Shown: positions 27,677 to 37,542 of the stretch, piece after piece
How positions within the stretch are numbered: the stretch's first letter is position 1
Layout: each line of letters starts with the position of its first letter
Assembly: GCF_002006355.2 (NCBI RefSeq)
Contig: NZ_CP096980.1
Location: 4,768,501-4,832,500 of the forward strand
Length of the DNA: 64,000 nt
DNA from: Clostridium felsineum DSM 794
GTDB taxonomy: Bacteria; Bacillota; Clostridia; Clostridiales; Clostridiaceae
Direction: 5' to 3'
The notes under the pieces: model-generated
What the model was told of the DNA's origin: nothing
What the model saw: only the letters and a program-made list of their open reading frames with translations
Database searches by the model: none
Made by a program: the position numbers and the translations under genes

Positions 27677-28111
27677 TAATTTAATACGTACCCCCTAATA
27701 TAAACTTAATTTTTGCGTCTATAAGTGTTGTTAAAACCTCCACTATTACGATTATAGTTAAAAATCAATATAATGTAAATATAAAGCAAAAAACAGCCAG
27801 TACAGGTAAACAAACTGACTATTATATACCAATCTATAATTATTCCAATTCCCAATCACTATAATCAATATCTGGAACTTTCATTTGAAATCCTCCTTAA
27901 TCTTTATTAAGTATATTATTCCAAATGCACCACGAAGAAAAAATTATTTTATTTTTGCATGCTCTAGATGCTTTTCCAGCTGCAATCAGGGAAAATTCCT
28001 CCCACATCATCAACCAATTTATCAAGACCATAAATCCCTCTATTTTTTTCATAGTTTTGTTTAGCATCTCTAAGTGTTTTTTCCTTCTTAAGCTCAGTAA
28101 TGTCGTTAATA
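27677..28111 (-). other. Gene-poor stretch with gene remnants
   Basis: No full gene. A 14-codon frame at 27840-27884 (MKVPDIDYSDWELE) has a perfect AGGAGG site, so it looks like the surviving start of a lost gene. Between it and the immunity gene, a frame encodes one hydrophobic span and then NRNSGGFNNTYRRKN, which could be the end of a lost peptide gene. A 50-codon open piece (DSINDITELKKEKTLRDAKQ...) covers about 27958-28110. Confidence 0.35.
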
Positions 28112-28330
28112 CTATCTCCATATTTTACTATTTTTTGCTATTATCACTGCCTTTTCCGCTGCTCCTTTATTTATTCCTTCTTTTCTAGCAGTTTTTAGTC
28201 TAATCATCTGGTCATGGATTACTGCTTCTCTTGCTTCATATGCCATTCTTGATTTTTGTCCTTTGTCTTTTCTCTGATATCTAAAATTCCTTTTTTGTCT
28301 TCTGCAAATTACCTTGGTAGTTCATTATTT
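28112..28330 (-). pseudogene. Remnant of an Rpn-family nuclease / transposase-like gene
   Basis: The last 44 codons (28246 to 28112, MAYEAREAVIHDQMIRLKTA...) match the C-terminal helix region of Rpn/PDDEXK_2 recombination-promoting nucleases (YEAREKAIxDxxxxLxxAxxEG). Upstream the frame is broken: EDKKGILDIREKTKDKNQEW lies in a different frame. The catalytic domain is gone. Confidence 0.45.
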
Positions 28331-28432
28331 ATTATTTTTAAATCATTAGTAATGTATTTGTAAACTACCTATCGTTGTGTTAAGATACTTTAGTAATAAA
28401 CTTTGAAGAATTTAAAGAATTGGAGTTAATAT

Positions 28433-30415
28433 ATGAAACTTTGCAAGGAATTTTTACCTATTAATAAAGAAGATTTAAAAAAAAGAAATATTGATCAGCT
28501 AGATTTTGTTATTGTTTCAGGTGATGCGTATGTAGATCATCCTTCCTTTGGAACTGCTATTATAGGTAGAACACTTGAAGCACAAGGCTTTACCGTTGGA
28601 GTTATAGCTCAGCCTAACTGGCATAACTGTGAAGACTTCAAAAAACTTGGTAAGCCTAAATATGGATTTTTAGTTAACTCAGGAAATATAGATTCTATGG
28701 TTAATCATTATACTGCTGCAAAGAAGACAAGACACGAAGATTTATACTCTCCTGGCGGTGAAGCAGGACATAGACCAGACAGAGCTCTTATTGTTTACTG
28801 TAATAGAATACGTGAAGCTTATAAAGATACTGCAATTGCAATCGGTGGAATAGAAGCAAGTCTTAGACGTTTTGCTCATTATGATTATTGGGATAATAAG
28901 GTGCGCCGCAGCATTCTTGTAGATTCAAAGGCTGACTTACTAATGTACGGCATGGGTGAAAAAACTGTTATCCAAATTGCGGACTTATTAAAATATGGAG
29001 CTAACATAAAAAATATCACTACTGTTCGTGGAACCTGTTATTTAACTCATGATATATCTAACATAAAAGATGCTGTTACTATTCCATCCTTTGAAGATGC
29101 ATCAACTGATAAAAATGCCTATGGAGAAGCTTACAAATTAGAATATTATGAGCAGGATTCCATAAATGGAAGAACTATAATTCAAAAGCATGGCGATAGA
29201 TATTTAGTCCAAAATCCGCCTCAAGAAAATTTAACTCAGGAAGAAATGGATTTAACCTATAACCTGCCATATACCAGAACATATCATCCAATATATGAAG
29301 CTAAGGGCGGAATACCAGCAATACAGGAAGTTAAATTTTCAATAACAAGCCATAGAGGCTGCTTTGGTTCATGTTCTTTTTGTGCCTTAACCTTTCATCA
29401 AGGAAGAGTTATTCAAAATAGAAGTCAGGAATCAATAATTGATGAAGCAAAGCTTTTAACTACTCTTTCTGATTTTAAAGGATATATTCACGATATTGGT
29501 GGCCCTACTGCAAACTTTAGACATAAAGCCTGCAAAAAGCAAATAGAGCACGGAACTTGTAAAAATAGACAATGTATGTTTCCTGCCCCTTGTAAAAACT
29601 TAATAATAGATCATACAGAATATCTTTCCCTGTTAAAAAAGGTTAGGAAGCTTCCTGGCATAAAAAAAGTATTTATTCGTTCAGGAATTAGATATGATTA
29701 TTTGATACATGATAAAAATGATGCGTTTTTCAAAGAATTATGTGAACATCATATTAGCGGCCAGTTAAAGGTTGCTCCAGAGCATGTTGTTCCAAGAGTG
29801 TTAAATCAAATGGGAAAACCTACAAGAGAAGTTTATGATACATTTGTTAATAAATATTTTCAAATAAATAAAAAATTAGATAAAAAACAATTTTTAGTGC
29901 CTTATTTAATGTCTTCCCACCCTGGTTGTGACTTAAATGCTGCTATAGATCTTGCATTATATATAAAAGAAATGGGATATACACCAGAGCAGGTACAAGA
30001 CTTCTACCCAACCCCTGGTAGTTTATCAACTACTATGTATTACACTGGTTTTAATCCTATAACTGGTGAAAAACTTTATATTCCAAAAACACCAGAAGAA
30101 AAGGAAATGCAAAGAGCCTTAATACAATTTGCTGTACCTAAAAATTATCAAAAGGTTAAAAAGGCTTTAATAAAAGCTCATAGAGAAGACTTAATTGGTA
30201 ACGACAAAAGCTGTTTAATAGGCTTTGCTCCAAAAAAGATAGGCTATCAAGGTAAGCATAAAAATACTTCTAAGAAAGCTCCTGAGAATGAAGGAAAAAA
30301 TATTAATGCAGCTTCAAATAGAAAATCTAAAGACCAGTCAAAGACTCAATTAAGTAATTCAAGAAATACTAAACCTTCTCGTAAGTCTGGAAATAAAAAA
30401 AGAAGAGTTCATTAG
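28433..30415 (+). CDS. YgiQ family radical SAM protein
   Basis: 660 residues. The family N-terminal domain (residues ~1-290) is followed by the radical SAM core with the cluster motif CFGSCSFC in HRGCFGSCSFCALTFHQG near 310. The distal Cys-rich segment KNRQCMFPAPCKNL near 385 and the YTPEQVQDFYPTPGS block near 525 are typical of YgiQ. The last ~60 residues are a basic Lys/Asn/Ser tail that may bind nucleic acid. The family's reaction is not firmly known. Single gene with a strong terminator. Confidence 0.9.
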   Translation: MKLCKEFLPINKEDLKKRNIDQLDFVIVSGDAYVDHPSFGTAIIGRTLEAQGFTVGVIAQPNWHNCEDFKKLGKPKYGFLVNSGNIDSMVNHYTAAKKTRHEDLYSPGGEAGHRPDRALIVYCNRIREAYKDTAIAIGGIEASLRRFAHYDYWDNKVRRSILVDSKADLLMYGMGEKTVIQIADLLKYGANIKNITTVRGTCYLTHDISNIKDAVTIPSFEDASTDKNAYGEAYKLEYYEQDSINGRTIIQKHGDRYLVQNPPQENLTQEEMDLTYNLPYTRTYHPIYEAKGGIPAIQEVKFSITSHRGCFGSCSFCALTFHQGRVIQNRSQESIIDEAKLLTTLSDFKGYIHDIGGPTANFRHKACKKQIEHGTCKNRQCMFPAPCKNLIIDHTEYLSLLKKVRKLPGIKKVFIRSGIRYDYLIHDKNDAFFKELCEHHISGQLKVAPEHVVPRVLNQMGKPTREVYDTFVNKYFQINKKLDKKQFLVPYLMSSHPGCDLNAAIDLALYIKEMGYTPEQVQDFYPTPGSLSTTMYYTGFNPITGEKLYIPKTPEEKEMQRALIQFAVPKNYQKVKKALIKAHREDLIGNDKSCLIGFAPKKIGYQGKHKNTSKKAPENEGKNINAASNRKSKDQSKTQLSNSRNTKPSRKSGNKKRRVH

Positions 30416-30417
30416 TG

Positions 30418-30461
30418 AAAAAACTGCCTTGTTAATAAAAGATTATAAGGCAGTTTTTTTA
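30418..30461 (+). terminator. Intrinsic terminator after ygiQ
   Basis: AAAAACTGCCTT pairs with AAGGCAGTTTTT, followed by further T residues. Confidence 0.85.
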
Positions 30462-30479
30462 TAGCAAAAATCAGCACAC

Positions 30480-30800
30480 TATAGTTTAATTTTCCTGTAT
30501 GATTCAATAAATTCTTTGCTTGCTGATGGTATCACTCTTATCCCTTTTAAAGGGAGGTGCTACATTAAAATTGTAATTAGAATATATTGTTGCTTTAAAT
30601 TTCTCTGTTATTTTGCTGTAAACTCCATGTTCTTTATATTCTGTTGTAAATCTTTTTTGACTACTCACTAATAAACACATCCTTCTTGTTTGTTATTATA
30701 CGTATTTTTTATGTGTCTATCAATTCAGGTATACACCAGTTCCATCTGTTTCGTAAGTTACCTTGTCACCATCTAGTGAAATCAGTAAAACTAAAATCCG
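30480..30800 (-). pseudogene. Decayed coding fragments
   Basis: On the minus strand a frame with DGDKVTYETDGTGVYLN ends near 30725. A second fragment (FTTEYKEHGVYSKITEKF..., about 30680-30530) would continue after a frameshift into IRVIPSASKEFIESYRKIKL and a stop near 30486. They read like C-terminal ends of secreted-toxin or accessory proteins, but no family is certain. Confidence 0.35.
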
Positions 30801-30834
30801 TAGCTATACAAAAATAACTTGAAAATTATATACT

Positions 30835-31172
30835 TTATAGATTTTCTTTTAATTTTTCTATTAATTCTAGTCTACTTTCATATAATTCTAAGTTCTCTTC
30901 CTTTAGACATTCTAAATATTCACTTTCCTCTACTGATTTATCTAGTTCATTCTTTAACTTTTGTGACTTGAATCCATTTTCTACAACTAAAGTTGCTAAG
31001 GCTAATACCGCTGTGATGGCTTCATCAAGTCTTCAAAAGAATCTTCAAATTCTACCATCACATTATCAATTAACTCATTAATTTCTGCTTTACTGTTAAG
31101 CATTTCTTCAAAACTATATTTTATGTCTAATGCTAAATCGTCCTCAAATATTTCATTTCCAAAAGTACTCAT
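30835..31172 (-). pseudogene. Frameshifted DUF4259-like protein gene
   Basis: The start MSTFGNEIFEDDLALDIKYS matches the DUF4259 family opening (G-x-G-IFEDDxALD). The frame stops after 56 codons near 31003, but a shift of one base near 31020 restores DEAITAVLALATLVVENGFK and a coiled tail to a stop at 30835. Together this gives ~112 residues. DUF4259 genes often sit among toxin/immunity genes. Confidence 0.6.
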
Positions 31173-31332
31173 AATCATTTACCTACCATTTCAATTCATT
31201 AATATCTTTTAAATTTCCTACAATACATATATTCTATTTTAAATTTATCATAATCATTTCAAAAACATCTTGAAGTTGCATTTTTATTTAGTATAAACTC
31301 AATTTTCATATTAAAAATTAAACAACATAGTT

Positions 31333-31836
31333 TTAACAAAAGAACACGATTGTATCAGGTTTTATTTTCATTAAAAATTCAAAGGAAATATTTTCTATAG
31401 GACATTCAATTCTACCTGAAAACACAATCCTCTCTAGTTCAAACCCATCACTACACATATGCCAAAACAAACCAAATTTATCCACTCTATATTTGATTTT
31501 TAATAATTTTATGACTTCAATCCACTTTAGTGCATCTTCTTTATAATTTTGCTTTCTCTCCTTATATTCATCAACAACAGATTGTGCAATTAACTTATTA
31601 TCAATATATTTATATACTACAGAAATATCTTTATTATATAAATCATATGCACCAATACCAGTAAGACTATCACATCCACTTATAGTTGCTTGTAAAAACA
31701 TTTCATCTTTCAAAAGCTGGCTTCTTACGTAGCTATTAAATATCGGAAAAAAACCTAAATTGTATTTTTTCTTGAATTCTTTTAATAATTGAAATTTATA
31801 ATCCCTTGACATAATTATGCCTATTCTAACACTCAT
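31333..31836 (-). CDS. Hypothetical protein
   Basis: 167 residues, soluble, no recognised domain. It contains a Trp/His-rich patch (FGLFWHMCSDGFELERIVF near residue 120) and a mixed alpha/beta pattern. The ATG at 31836 has a GAAGGAG site; a later in-frame ATG is less likely. Next to decayed DUF4259-like and toxin-like fragments, it may belong to an immunity cluster, but this is only position-based. Confidence 0.5.
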   Translation of the reverse strand: MSVRIGIIMSRDYKFQLLKEFKKKYNLGFFPIFNSYVRSQLLKDEMFLQATISGCDSLTGIGAYDLYNKDISVVYKYIDNKLIAQSVVDEYKERKQNYKEDALKWIEVIKLLKIKYRVDKFGLFWHMCSDGFELERIVFSGRIECPIENISFEFLMKIKPDTIVFFC

Positions 31837-31985
31837 AGATTTTATCTCCTTCAGCTATTTTAGGAATCAGCTGTTATATTCCATTTACATTTCCAAATTA
31901 TATCATACTTTTTTGTCGAATTATACGCACAAATGTTGTAAATTGCATATAAGGCACTTGCTGAGTTTTTTACCAATTCATTATT

Positions 31986-32031
31986 GCAAAAAAAGAACGT
32001 ACTTGGAGTTTTTGTATCCAGGTACGTTCTT
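31986..32031. terminator. Terminator downstream of the BceAB-like genes
   Basis: AAGAACGTACTTGG pairs with CCAGGTACGTTCTT (one mismatch) around an 11-base loop. On the minus strand it is followed by a run of seven T, fitting the end of the permease transcript. Confidence 0.85.
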
Positions 32032-32047
32032 ATATATTAAATATTCT

Positions 32048-33409
32048 CTAAAAAAATCTAAATCTATTCTTCTTTAATACCAATTTTCTATATACTCTGT
32101 AACAAATTAATCCTGTTAAACAGAATGCAATTAAAAATATTATAAGCATCATTATAAGCATACTACTTGAAAGCATATTTGCCTTTTTAAACATGATAAA
32201 AAATATTAATATATGAAATAAAGGCAGAGTAATGATTATAGCATAGTACAACTTAAATTCTTCCTTAATAATTTGTTTAATTTCTTTTGTGGTATAACCA
32301 ATTAAAGCTAACTGATTAAATATTTGATTCTTCTTATCTGCTTCCATAATTGTTTTATATAAAATACTTGCAGAAATCAAAATTATTATAGTAACATAGG
32401 CGAACACACATATTGTCTTTACCCTTGGAGATTCAAATACTGCCATAGCGCATAAAACTCCCTCTACAGTAACCGCCAAAGTAACAAGTAAAAACTTTAA
32501 ATTTTTAAGCGATACATATAAATTACTTAAGGATATCATTTTTATTTTATCATCTAAGTACTTTTCATTTTTTAGGCTAAGTATCTTTTTAGGAATTGAA
32601 TGTGTTATAATCCCTTGTATACCATATATGCTTGGTAATATGGCAAAAATCTCTCCCACGGAAACCGGAACATATTTAGGACATAGAAACGGAAAAATTA
32701 TTGGGATAAAGTAACCTATTAAACACAAATCAATGGATTTATTAAAAAGCTTCACCTTAGAACGCGTCTTTTCCTTATCCTTTCTCATATATACTATATC
32801 AATTATTTCTTTAAGTGATAAATACTTTTTAGCTTTAGGGCGTGACCTTTTGTTGTATTCTATTAAATCTATAATTTCCCTAGTAGAAGCATAACTGTAA
32901 TCTCCCATTGTTGCATAAACTAGCTGAAGAAATAGTATGGCAAAGGTTCCTCCAATTGAATAATTTGATATTACGAACAAACTGCCGCTTTTCCCTATTA
33001 TATTGTACATAACTAACAGAAAAATAGGCATTATTGCCATTCCAACAAGTATTCCAAGAACGCAGCCCACTAACTCTATTAAAGTGTTTTGAAACAAAAG
33101 CATTCTAGCCATTTTTCCTGGCCAAATACCACTTAACTCTGCAATTCCCATTTCTTTTGATTTTCCCATAACAAAATAAGAATTTGCATAAAAAGTGAAT
33201 ACACAAACAAGTAATACTAGTAAAAATATTATATCCGCAGCAATATCATTCTTTCTCCCAGCTACCTCGTCCGCAAAAAAATTAGCATTGTTAATAACAT
33301 TTAAAAGATTAAATATAAGTGCCATAGGAAATATTATTGATATTAAGTATATTAAATTACTCTTAACATTCTTTTTAAGCATTTTAAAAGCATAAATATA
33401 TGCACCCAT
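32048..33409 (-). CDS. FtsX-like ABC permease (BceB/YxdM type)
   Basis: 453 residues with about ten predicted membrane spans. It starts with YIYAFKMLKKNVKSNLIYLIS, the usual N-terminus of BceB-like permeases, and the FtsX-like block EMGIAELSGIWPGKMARML lies near residue 84. It is short for BceB (~650 residues): the large outside domain between spans 7 and 8 is missing or very small. It works with the ATPase encoded 17 bases upstream. Members export or remove peptide antibiotics from lipid II. No two-component sensor is next to it, which is unusual for this class. Confidence 0.8.
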   Translation of the reverse strand: MGAYIYAFKMLKKNVKSNLIYLISIIFPMALIFNLLNVINNANFFADEVAGRKNDIAADIIFLLVLLVCVFTFYANSYFVMGKSKEMGIAELSGIWPGKMARMLLFQNTLIELVGCVLGILVGMAIMPIFLLVMYNIIGKSGSLFVISNYSIGGTFAILFLQLVYATMGDYSYASTREIIDLIEYNKRSRPKAKKYLSLKEIIDIVYMRKDKEKTRSKVKLFNKSIDLCLIGYFIPIIFPFLCPKYVPVSVGEIFAILPSIYGIQGIITHSIPKKILSLKNEKYLDDKIKMISLSNLYVSLKNLKFLLVTLAVTVEGVLCAMAVFESPRVKTICVFAYVTIIILISASILYKTIMEADKKNQIFNQLALIGYTTKEIKQIIKEEFKLYYAIIITLPLFHILIFFIMFKKANMLSSSMLIMMLIIFLIAFCLTGLICYRVYRKLVLKKNRFRFF

Positions 33410-33426
33410 TAAAATTCCTCCTTCCC

Positions 33427-34191
33427 CTACATCTTGTCAAATAGACTTTGAGATTCCTTAGAGGCTATGTCTACAATTTTATAGAAAAATTCTTTTTGAG
33501 TTAATTCTCCTCTTTCAAGCTGTTCATCAATTTTTCCATCTCTTAAGAATATAAGTTTTCTTGAGTAGCTTGCTATCATAGAATCATGAGTGACCATAAG
33601 TATTGCCGTTCCATTCTTTATATTACGCTCTTCTAATATTTTTAAAAGCTCATGAGAATTCTTCGTATCAAGGCTTCCTGTTGGTTCGTCTGCAACAATT
33701 AACTTTGGATTAGTAACAAGTGCTCTAGCTGCTGCTGCTCTCTGTCTTTGTCCTCCTGAACATTCATTTGGAAACTTATCTAAGGTTTCAAAAATATTAA
33801 GACTTTTTGCAGTTTCATCAGTTTTTTCCCTTATTTCTTTCGCTTTTACCCCTGCTAGCATAAGAGGCACCGATATATTCTCTCTTATTGTCATAGACTC
33901 AATAAGATTAAAATCCTGAAAAATGAAGCCTATATTTTCATATCTAAATTCGCCCACTCGAGATTCTGTCATTTCATATACATTTTGATTATTTATCTTT
34001 ACTACTCCTTTACTAGGTCTGTCCACTGTTGACAATACATTTAAAAATGTGGATTTTCCCGAACCAGATGGCCCCATTATACATATAAAATCCCCTTCAT
34101 TAACTTCTAAACTAACATTGTTTAAAACTCTAGTTTTATTTTCATCCCCATAGACTTTAATAATATCTTTTGCAGTTATTATATTTTTCAA
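33427..34191 (-). CDS. ABC transporter ATPase (BceA type)
   Basis: 254 residues. Walker A GPSGSGKST near residue 41, Q-loop IGFIFQDFNLIESMT near 91, signature SGGQRQRAAAARAL near 144, Walker B LIVADEPTGSLDTKN near 165. Close to the LolD/MacB/BceA group. It powers the permease encoded just downstream. AAGGGGG lies before the ATG. Confidence 0.88.
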   Translation of the reverse strand: MKNIITAKDIIKVYGDENKTRVLNNVSLEVNEGDFICIMGPSGSGKSTFLNVLSTVDRPSKGVVKINNQNVYEMTESRVGEFRYENIGFIFQDFNLIESMTIRENISVPLMLAGVKAKEIREKTDETAKSLNIFETLDKFPNECSGGQRQRAAAARALVTNPKLIVADEPTGSLDTKNSHELLKILEERNIKNGTAILMVTHDSMIASYSRKLIFLRDGKIDEQLERGELTQKEFFYKIVDIASKESQSLFDKM

Positions 34192-34357
34192 GTTAAGTCC
34201 CCCTTACATCAAATTTATTGATAGCGTTTTCAGTAGCGCTTTATTTAAATATATGACCCGTGCTTAATCTCCTATTATAATTATATAACAAAGTTACTAT
34301 TAAAGTATATATTTTACTTTATATAAAATAATAATCCTATGATACATTTAATAACAA

Positions 34358-34418
34358 TAAAATAGAGGGATACACTTTACTTTCTATTTAAATTGAAATG
34401 TATAGCCCTCTATCTTAT
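34358..34418 (-). terminator. Terminator of the AidA/PixA gene
   Basis: On the minus strand ATAGAGGGCTATACATTT pairs with AAAGTGTATCCCTCTATTTT, starting ~17 bases after the stop codon. The rest of the 34192-34434 gap holds only the leader of the ABC genes. Confidence 0.75.
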
Positions 34419-34434
34419 TTAAATATATTCCTAT

Positions 34435-35010
34435 TTAATTTACAGATATACTTGGATCCCACTCAAAATATCCAAATAAATTTTGAGTTTCTCCATCACC
34501 GTCCAAAGTATATAATGCAAATTGAATATGAAAACCTTCTTCTCCTTTCGCTTTTACTTGTGCACAATAACTTACAAAATTCAAAGTAATATTTTCTGCT
34601 ACTATATTGTTATCTTTATATCTAGCTTTACCAAAATGTAAATTAGGTACTGCTGCTCCTTTTCTCTGTACTAAACTTGGTTCAAAATCATTAAATACAC
34701 CATCATCATTAGGATCAGGATTAATTGGAGTTATCCCATATATTATTATTGCATCATCTGAATTTCCATAAATGGAGGTTCCTCTAAAATGTACATTATC
34801 TCCTGGATTAGCTGAAAAAGCCAAGTCTGCAGTTCCTTGTCCTGTAACACCTCTTTTACCATTACAAACCATATACTCACAATTGTGATCTATTTGACTT
34901 GGATTATTGGGATCTTGACTTGGATTTTTACAGTTTTTTCTTATATAATCTGTATCAATTACCACCATTATATCAATATTCTCACTACTATCAAGTTGTT
35001 GCGTATTCAT
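34435..35010 (-). CDS. AidA/PixA family inclusion-body protein
   Basis: 191 residues. The opening block IDIMVVIDTDYIRKN, then QDPNNPSQIDHNCEYMVC, GTADLAFSANPGDNVHFRG and SIYGNSDDAIIIYGI, match the AidA/PixA family in order. PixA forms large crystalline inclusions in Xenorhabdus cells, and AidA of Burkholderia is controlled by quorum sensing. The ATG at 35010 has a GGGGAAG site; the longer open frame to 35079 has none. The family is mostly known from Gram-negative bacteria, so its presence here hints at transfer. Alone on its transcript. Confidence 0.82.
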   Translation of the reverse strand: MNTQQLDSSENIDIMVVIDTDYIRKNCKNPSQDPNNPSQIDHNCEYMVCNGKRGVTGQGTADLAFSANPGDNVHFRGTSIYGNSDDAIIIYGITPINPDPNDDGVFNDFEPSLVQRKGAAVPNLHFGKARYKDNNIVAENITLNFVSYCAQVKAKGEEGFHIQFALYTLDGDGETQNLFGYFEWDPSISVN

Positions 35011-35225
35011 AATATCTTCCCCTTTAAAATAAATTTTGGTTACTTTAATTAATATTCTAAATGGGGCAAAATATTCCACAATGTTTAAATAAAATTTAAT
35101 TTTCGTCTTACCAGCTAATATATATCACCCTTGGATTCCCTTTAGTTCATTTTATTTTTGTATCATAACTAATATTTCTTATATAATGTACCATAATTGC
35201 TTTTATACTTCTTAATTTCATACCC

Positions 35226-35726
35226 TTATTTAAAAAGATACGCCACCTCATCTAATTCAACTCCGCCTTTAACCGCTTCCTTTTTATCTACTAACCTTCC
35301 GCCCAAATTCTCATAGAACTTACAGGCTGTATTTTCTTTAAAAGCCCAAACTATCATATCTTTTGCGCCCTCACTCTTAAGCCTATTCCACACTACTTCA
35401 AATAATTTTCTACCAATTCCTTGTCCTTGATATTCCTTTAAAATATAAATTGTGTATAAAATACTATCGTGCTTTTCCCTCTCTGGATTCATTTCTCCTG
35501 ATGCAAAGCCAACAACTTGCCTTCTATCATTTTCAGCCACATACATAAACTCTTTTGCACTTTTATTATCAAATAACCTATCAAGCCACTTTTGTTCCTG
35601 CCATTCATAGGTACGTTTTTTAAGGTAATCTTCCTTTATAAATTTAGAATACGAAGTTTTCCAAGTATCAACATGAACTCTAGCAATATCATTAACATCT
35701 TTAATATTTGCTTCTCGTATAATCAT
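35226..35726 (-). CDS. GNAT family N-acetyltransferase
   Basis: 166 residues, single GNAT domain. The opening IREANIKDVNDIARVHVDTW and the acetyl-CoA loop EYQGQGIGRKLFEVV near residue 97 are clear. The ending KFYENLGGRLVDKK...GGVELDEVAYLF is shared by a common Firmicute subgroup with unknown small-molecule substrates. Only 5 bases separate it from the esterase gene, so they form a two-gene unit. Confidence 0.8.
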   Translation of the reverse strand: MIIREANIKDVNDIARVHVDTWKTSYSKFIKEDYLKKRTYEWQEQKWLDRLFDNKSAKEFMYVAENDRRQVVGFASGEMNPEREKHDSILYTIYILKEYQGQGIGRKLFEVVWNRLKSEGAKDMIVWAFKENTACKFYENLGGRLVDKKEAVKGGVELDEVAYLFK

Positions 35727-35731
35727 TTATT

Positions 35732-36526
35732 TCACCTTTCTTCATTATAAAACTTTAAGTATTTCTCCATATTAGATTTTATATACCCACCACTGTGATT
35801 TCCTATAAATATATAATTCTCACAATTAACCTTCTTTTCCTCTAATATTTTGTATAAAATAGAACATCCCTTATAAAATTCGCCCTCGTCTTTATCTCCT
35901 GCATCAAGATAAACCTTCATATTAAAAATATCATTATTACTAGCTATGTATATAGGATTGTATTTATTCCATACATTTTCATCACTATAATAGGCTTTAT
36001 CCTCCTCTTCAAGCCTAAGCTCCAATGCAGGCATATGACCTCCAACCTTTGAAAACATATTTTGATGCCTAAAAGCATTATGAAGTGCTGCATAGCCACC
36101 TGCGGATATTCCACCTATATATCTTCCTCTCCTATCTTTTATGGTATTAAAGGTTTTGTCTATAAAAGGCACCACCTCTTTTATAAAATAATCCTCATAC
36201 CTTCCCAAATTCATTATCCTACCACTGTCGCCAGGCTCAAGCAGCTCTTTGTAACTGAAAGATGAGTTTACACCATGGCTATTATCAATTCTTGGACATA
36301 CAATTATTAGGGGCTCTATTTCTCCTTTTTCTATAAGCTTGTCGGCCTTAATTCTTATATCCATCTCCTCCATAATATTTTCATTTTGACTTCTTCCATG
36401 AAGAAAATATAATACAGGTAAAGTCTCAATATCCTCATATTCTTTAGGTAAATACACCTTAATTGCCATTTCCTTTGAAAGCACTTCACTATTAAAATTT
36501 ATTGTCTCAACTTTTGATTTCTGCAT
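35732..36526 (-). CDS. Alpha/beta-hydrolase esterase (esterase D / feruloyl esterase-like)
   Basis: 264 residues. The oxyanion segment LYFLHGRSQNEN is near residue 41, the nucleophile elbow GGISAGGYAALHN near 138 (Ser in GISAGG), an acid candidate in LDAGDKDEGEF near 207 and the catalytic His in FIGNHSGGY near 240. No signal peptide, so cytoplasmic. It probably cuts acyl or aryl esters. It is divergent from an AraC regulator that may control it. Confidence 0.8.
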   Translation of the reverse strand: MQKSKVETINFNSEVLSKEMAIKVYLPKEYEDIETLPVLYFLHGRSQNENIMEEMDIRIKADKLIEKGEIEPLIIVCPRIDNSHGVNSSFSYKELLEPGDSGRIMNLGRYEDYFIKEVVPFIDKTFNTIKDRRGRYIGGISAGGYAALHNAFRHQNMFSKVGGHMPALELRLEEEDKAYYSDENVWNKYNPIYIASNNDIFNMKVYLDAGDKDEGEFYKGCSILYKILEEKKVNCENYIFIGNHSGGYIKSNMEKYLKFYNEER

Positions 36527-36671
36527 TTTTACACCTCATTTAAATTCTTTTATAGTATTATTTTGTTATTTACAATTAAATTTGTTATCTTTATAATATC
36601 AATATAAGACCTAATTATCATGAATATTATTGCTTTTTATTAGGATTATCTTGCTATTATAGGAGGCAAAC

Positions 36672-37535
36672 ATGCGAAATCCATCAAATTATTATTATAA
36701 AAAAATGCCTAATGAAAACTTTTTTGTAGATATATTTCAAAATTATCATACTGAGCTTGGATCTACTCTTTATAGTCATTGGCATGAACATCTTCAATTT
36801 TTTTACTACACCAGTGGGACTGCTATCCTAAATTGCAATCATAAAGAAATAAAAGTAGCAACAGATGATTTGATAATAGTAAACAGCAATGAGCTGCACG
36901 ATTGTATAAATACCTGTACAAATTTAAGTTACTATGTCATACGAGTAGATTTAAGTTTTCTTTTTAGTAATCAAACAGACTGCTGCCAAGCCAAATTTTT
37001 AACGCCACTAGCTGAAAATCTCATACTCTTCAAAAACTTAATTAGGAATGATACCACTGCAAACAATTATATAAAAGAAATTATTAAAGAATATTTCGAG
37101 AAAAATTTAGGATACGAGCTGTATATAAAGGGGCTTTTTTATGAGCTTATTGTTTATTTAATGAGAAATTACATAGAAAAAATTTTAACTAAAAAACAAT
37201 TTGATATGCGTGTAAATAATTTGACTCGTTTTAGCAAAACCATTAAATACATAGAAGATAACTACTGCTCTAAGATAGATTTGAACACTCTTGCAAAAAT
37301 CACCAATATGAGCACCTACCATTTTTGTAGATCCTTTAAAGCACTTACTGGCAATTCACCTATAAACTATATAAATAAGCTTAAAATAAATAAAGCCTTG
37401 TCCCTTTTGAGGAAAGGTGAACTTAATGTAACAGAGGTGGCTCTAAATTGCGGTTTTAATGATATTAACTATTTTAGTAGATTGTTTAAAAAATACAATA
37501 ATATATCCCCAAGGGAGGTAAAAAAGGGCTCTTAA
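36672..37535 (+). CDS. AraC family transcriptional regulator
   Basis: 287 residues. The N-terminal cupin carries SHWHEHLQFFYYTSG near residue 35 for ligand binding. The C-terminal double helix-turn-helix is at ~185-285: LNTLAKITNMSTYHFCRSFK and VTEVALNCGFNDINYFSRLF. Divergent from the esterase-acetyltransferase pair with a 145-base gap, so it likely controls that pair, probably in response to a sugar-like or aromatic ligand (inference). AGGAGG precedes the ATG. Confidence 0.87.
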   Translation: MRNPSNYYYKKMPNENFFVDIFQNYHTELGSTLYSHWHEHLQFFYYTSGTAILNCNHKEIKVATDDLIIVNSNELHDCINTCTNLSYYVIRVDLSFLFSNQTDCCQAKFLTPLAENLILFKNLIRNDTTANNYIKEIIKEYFEKNLGYELYIKGLFYELIVYLMRNYIEKILTKKQFDMRVNNLTRFSKTIKYIEDNYCSKIDLNTLAKITNMSTYHFCRSFKALTGNSPINYINKLKINKALSLLRKGELNVTEVALNCGFNDINYFSRLFKKYNNISPREVKKGS

Positions 37536-37542
37536 GCATTAA

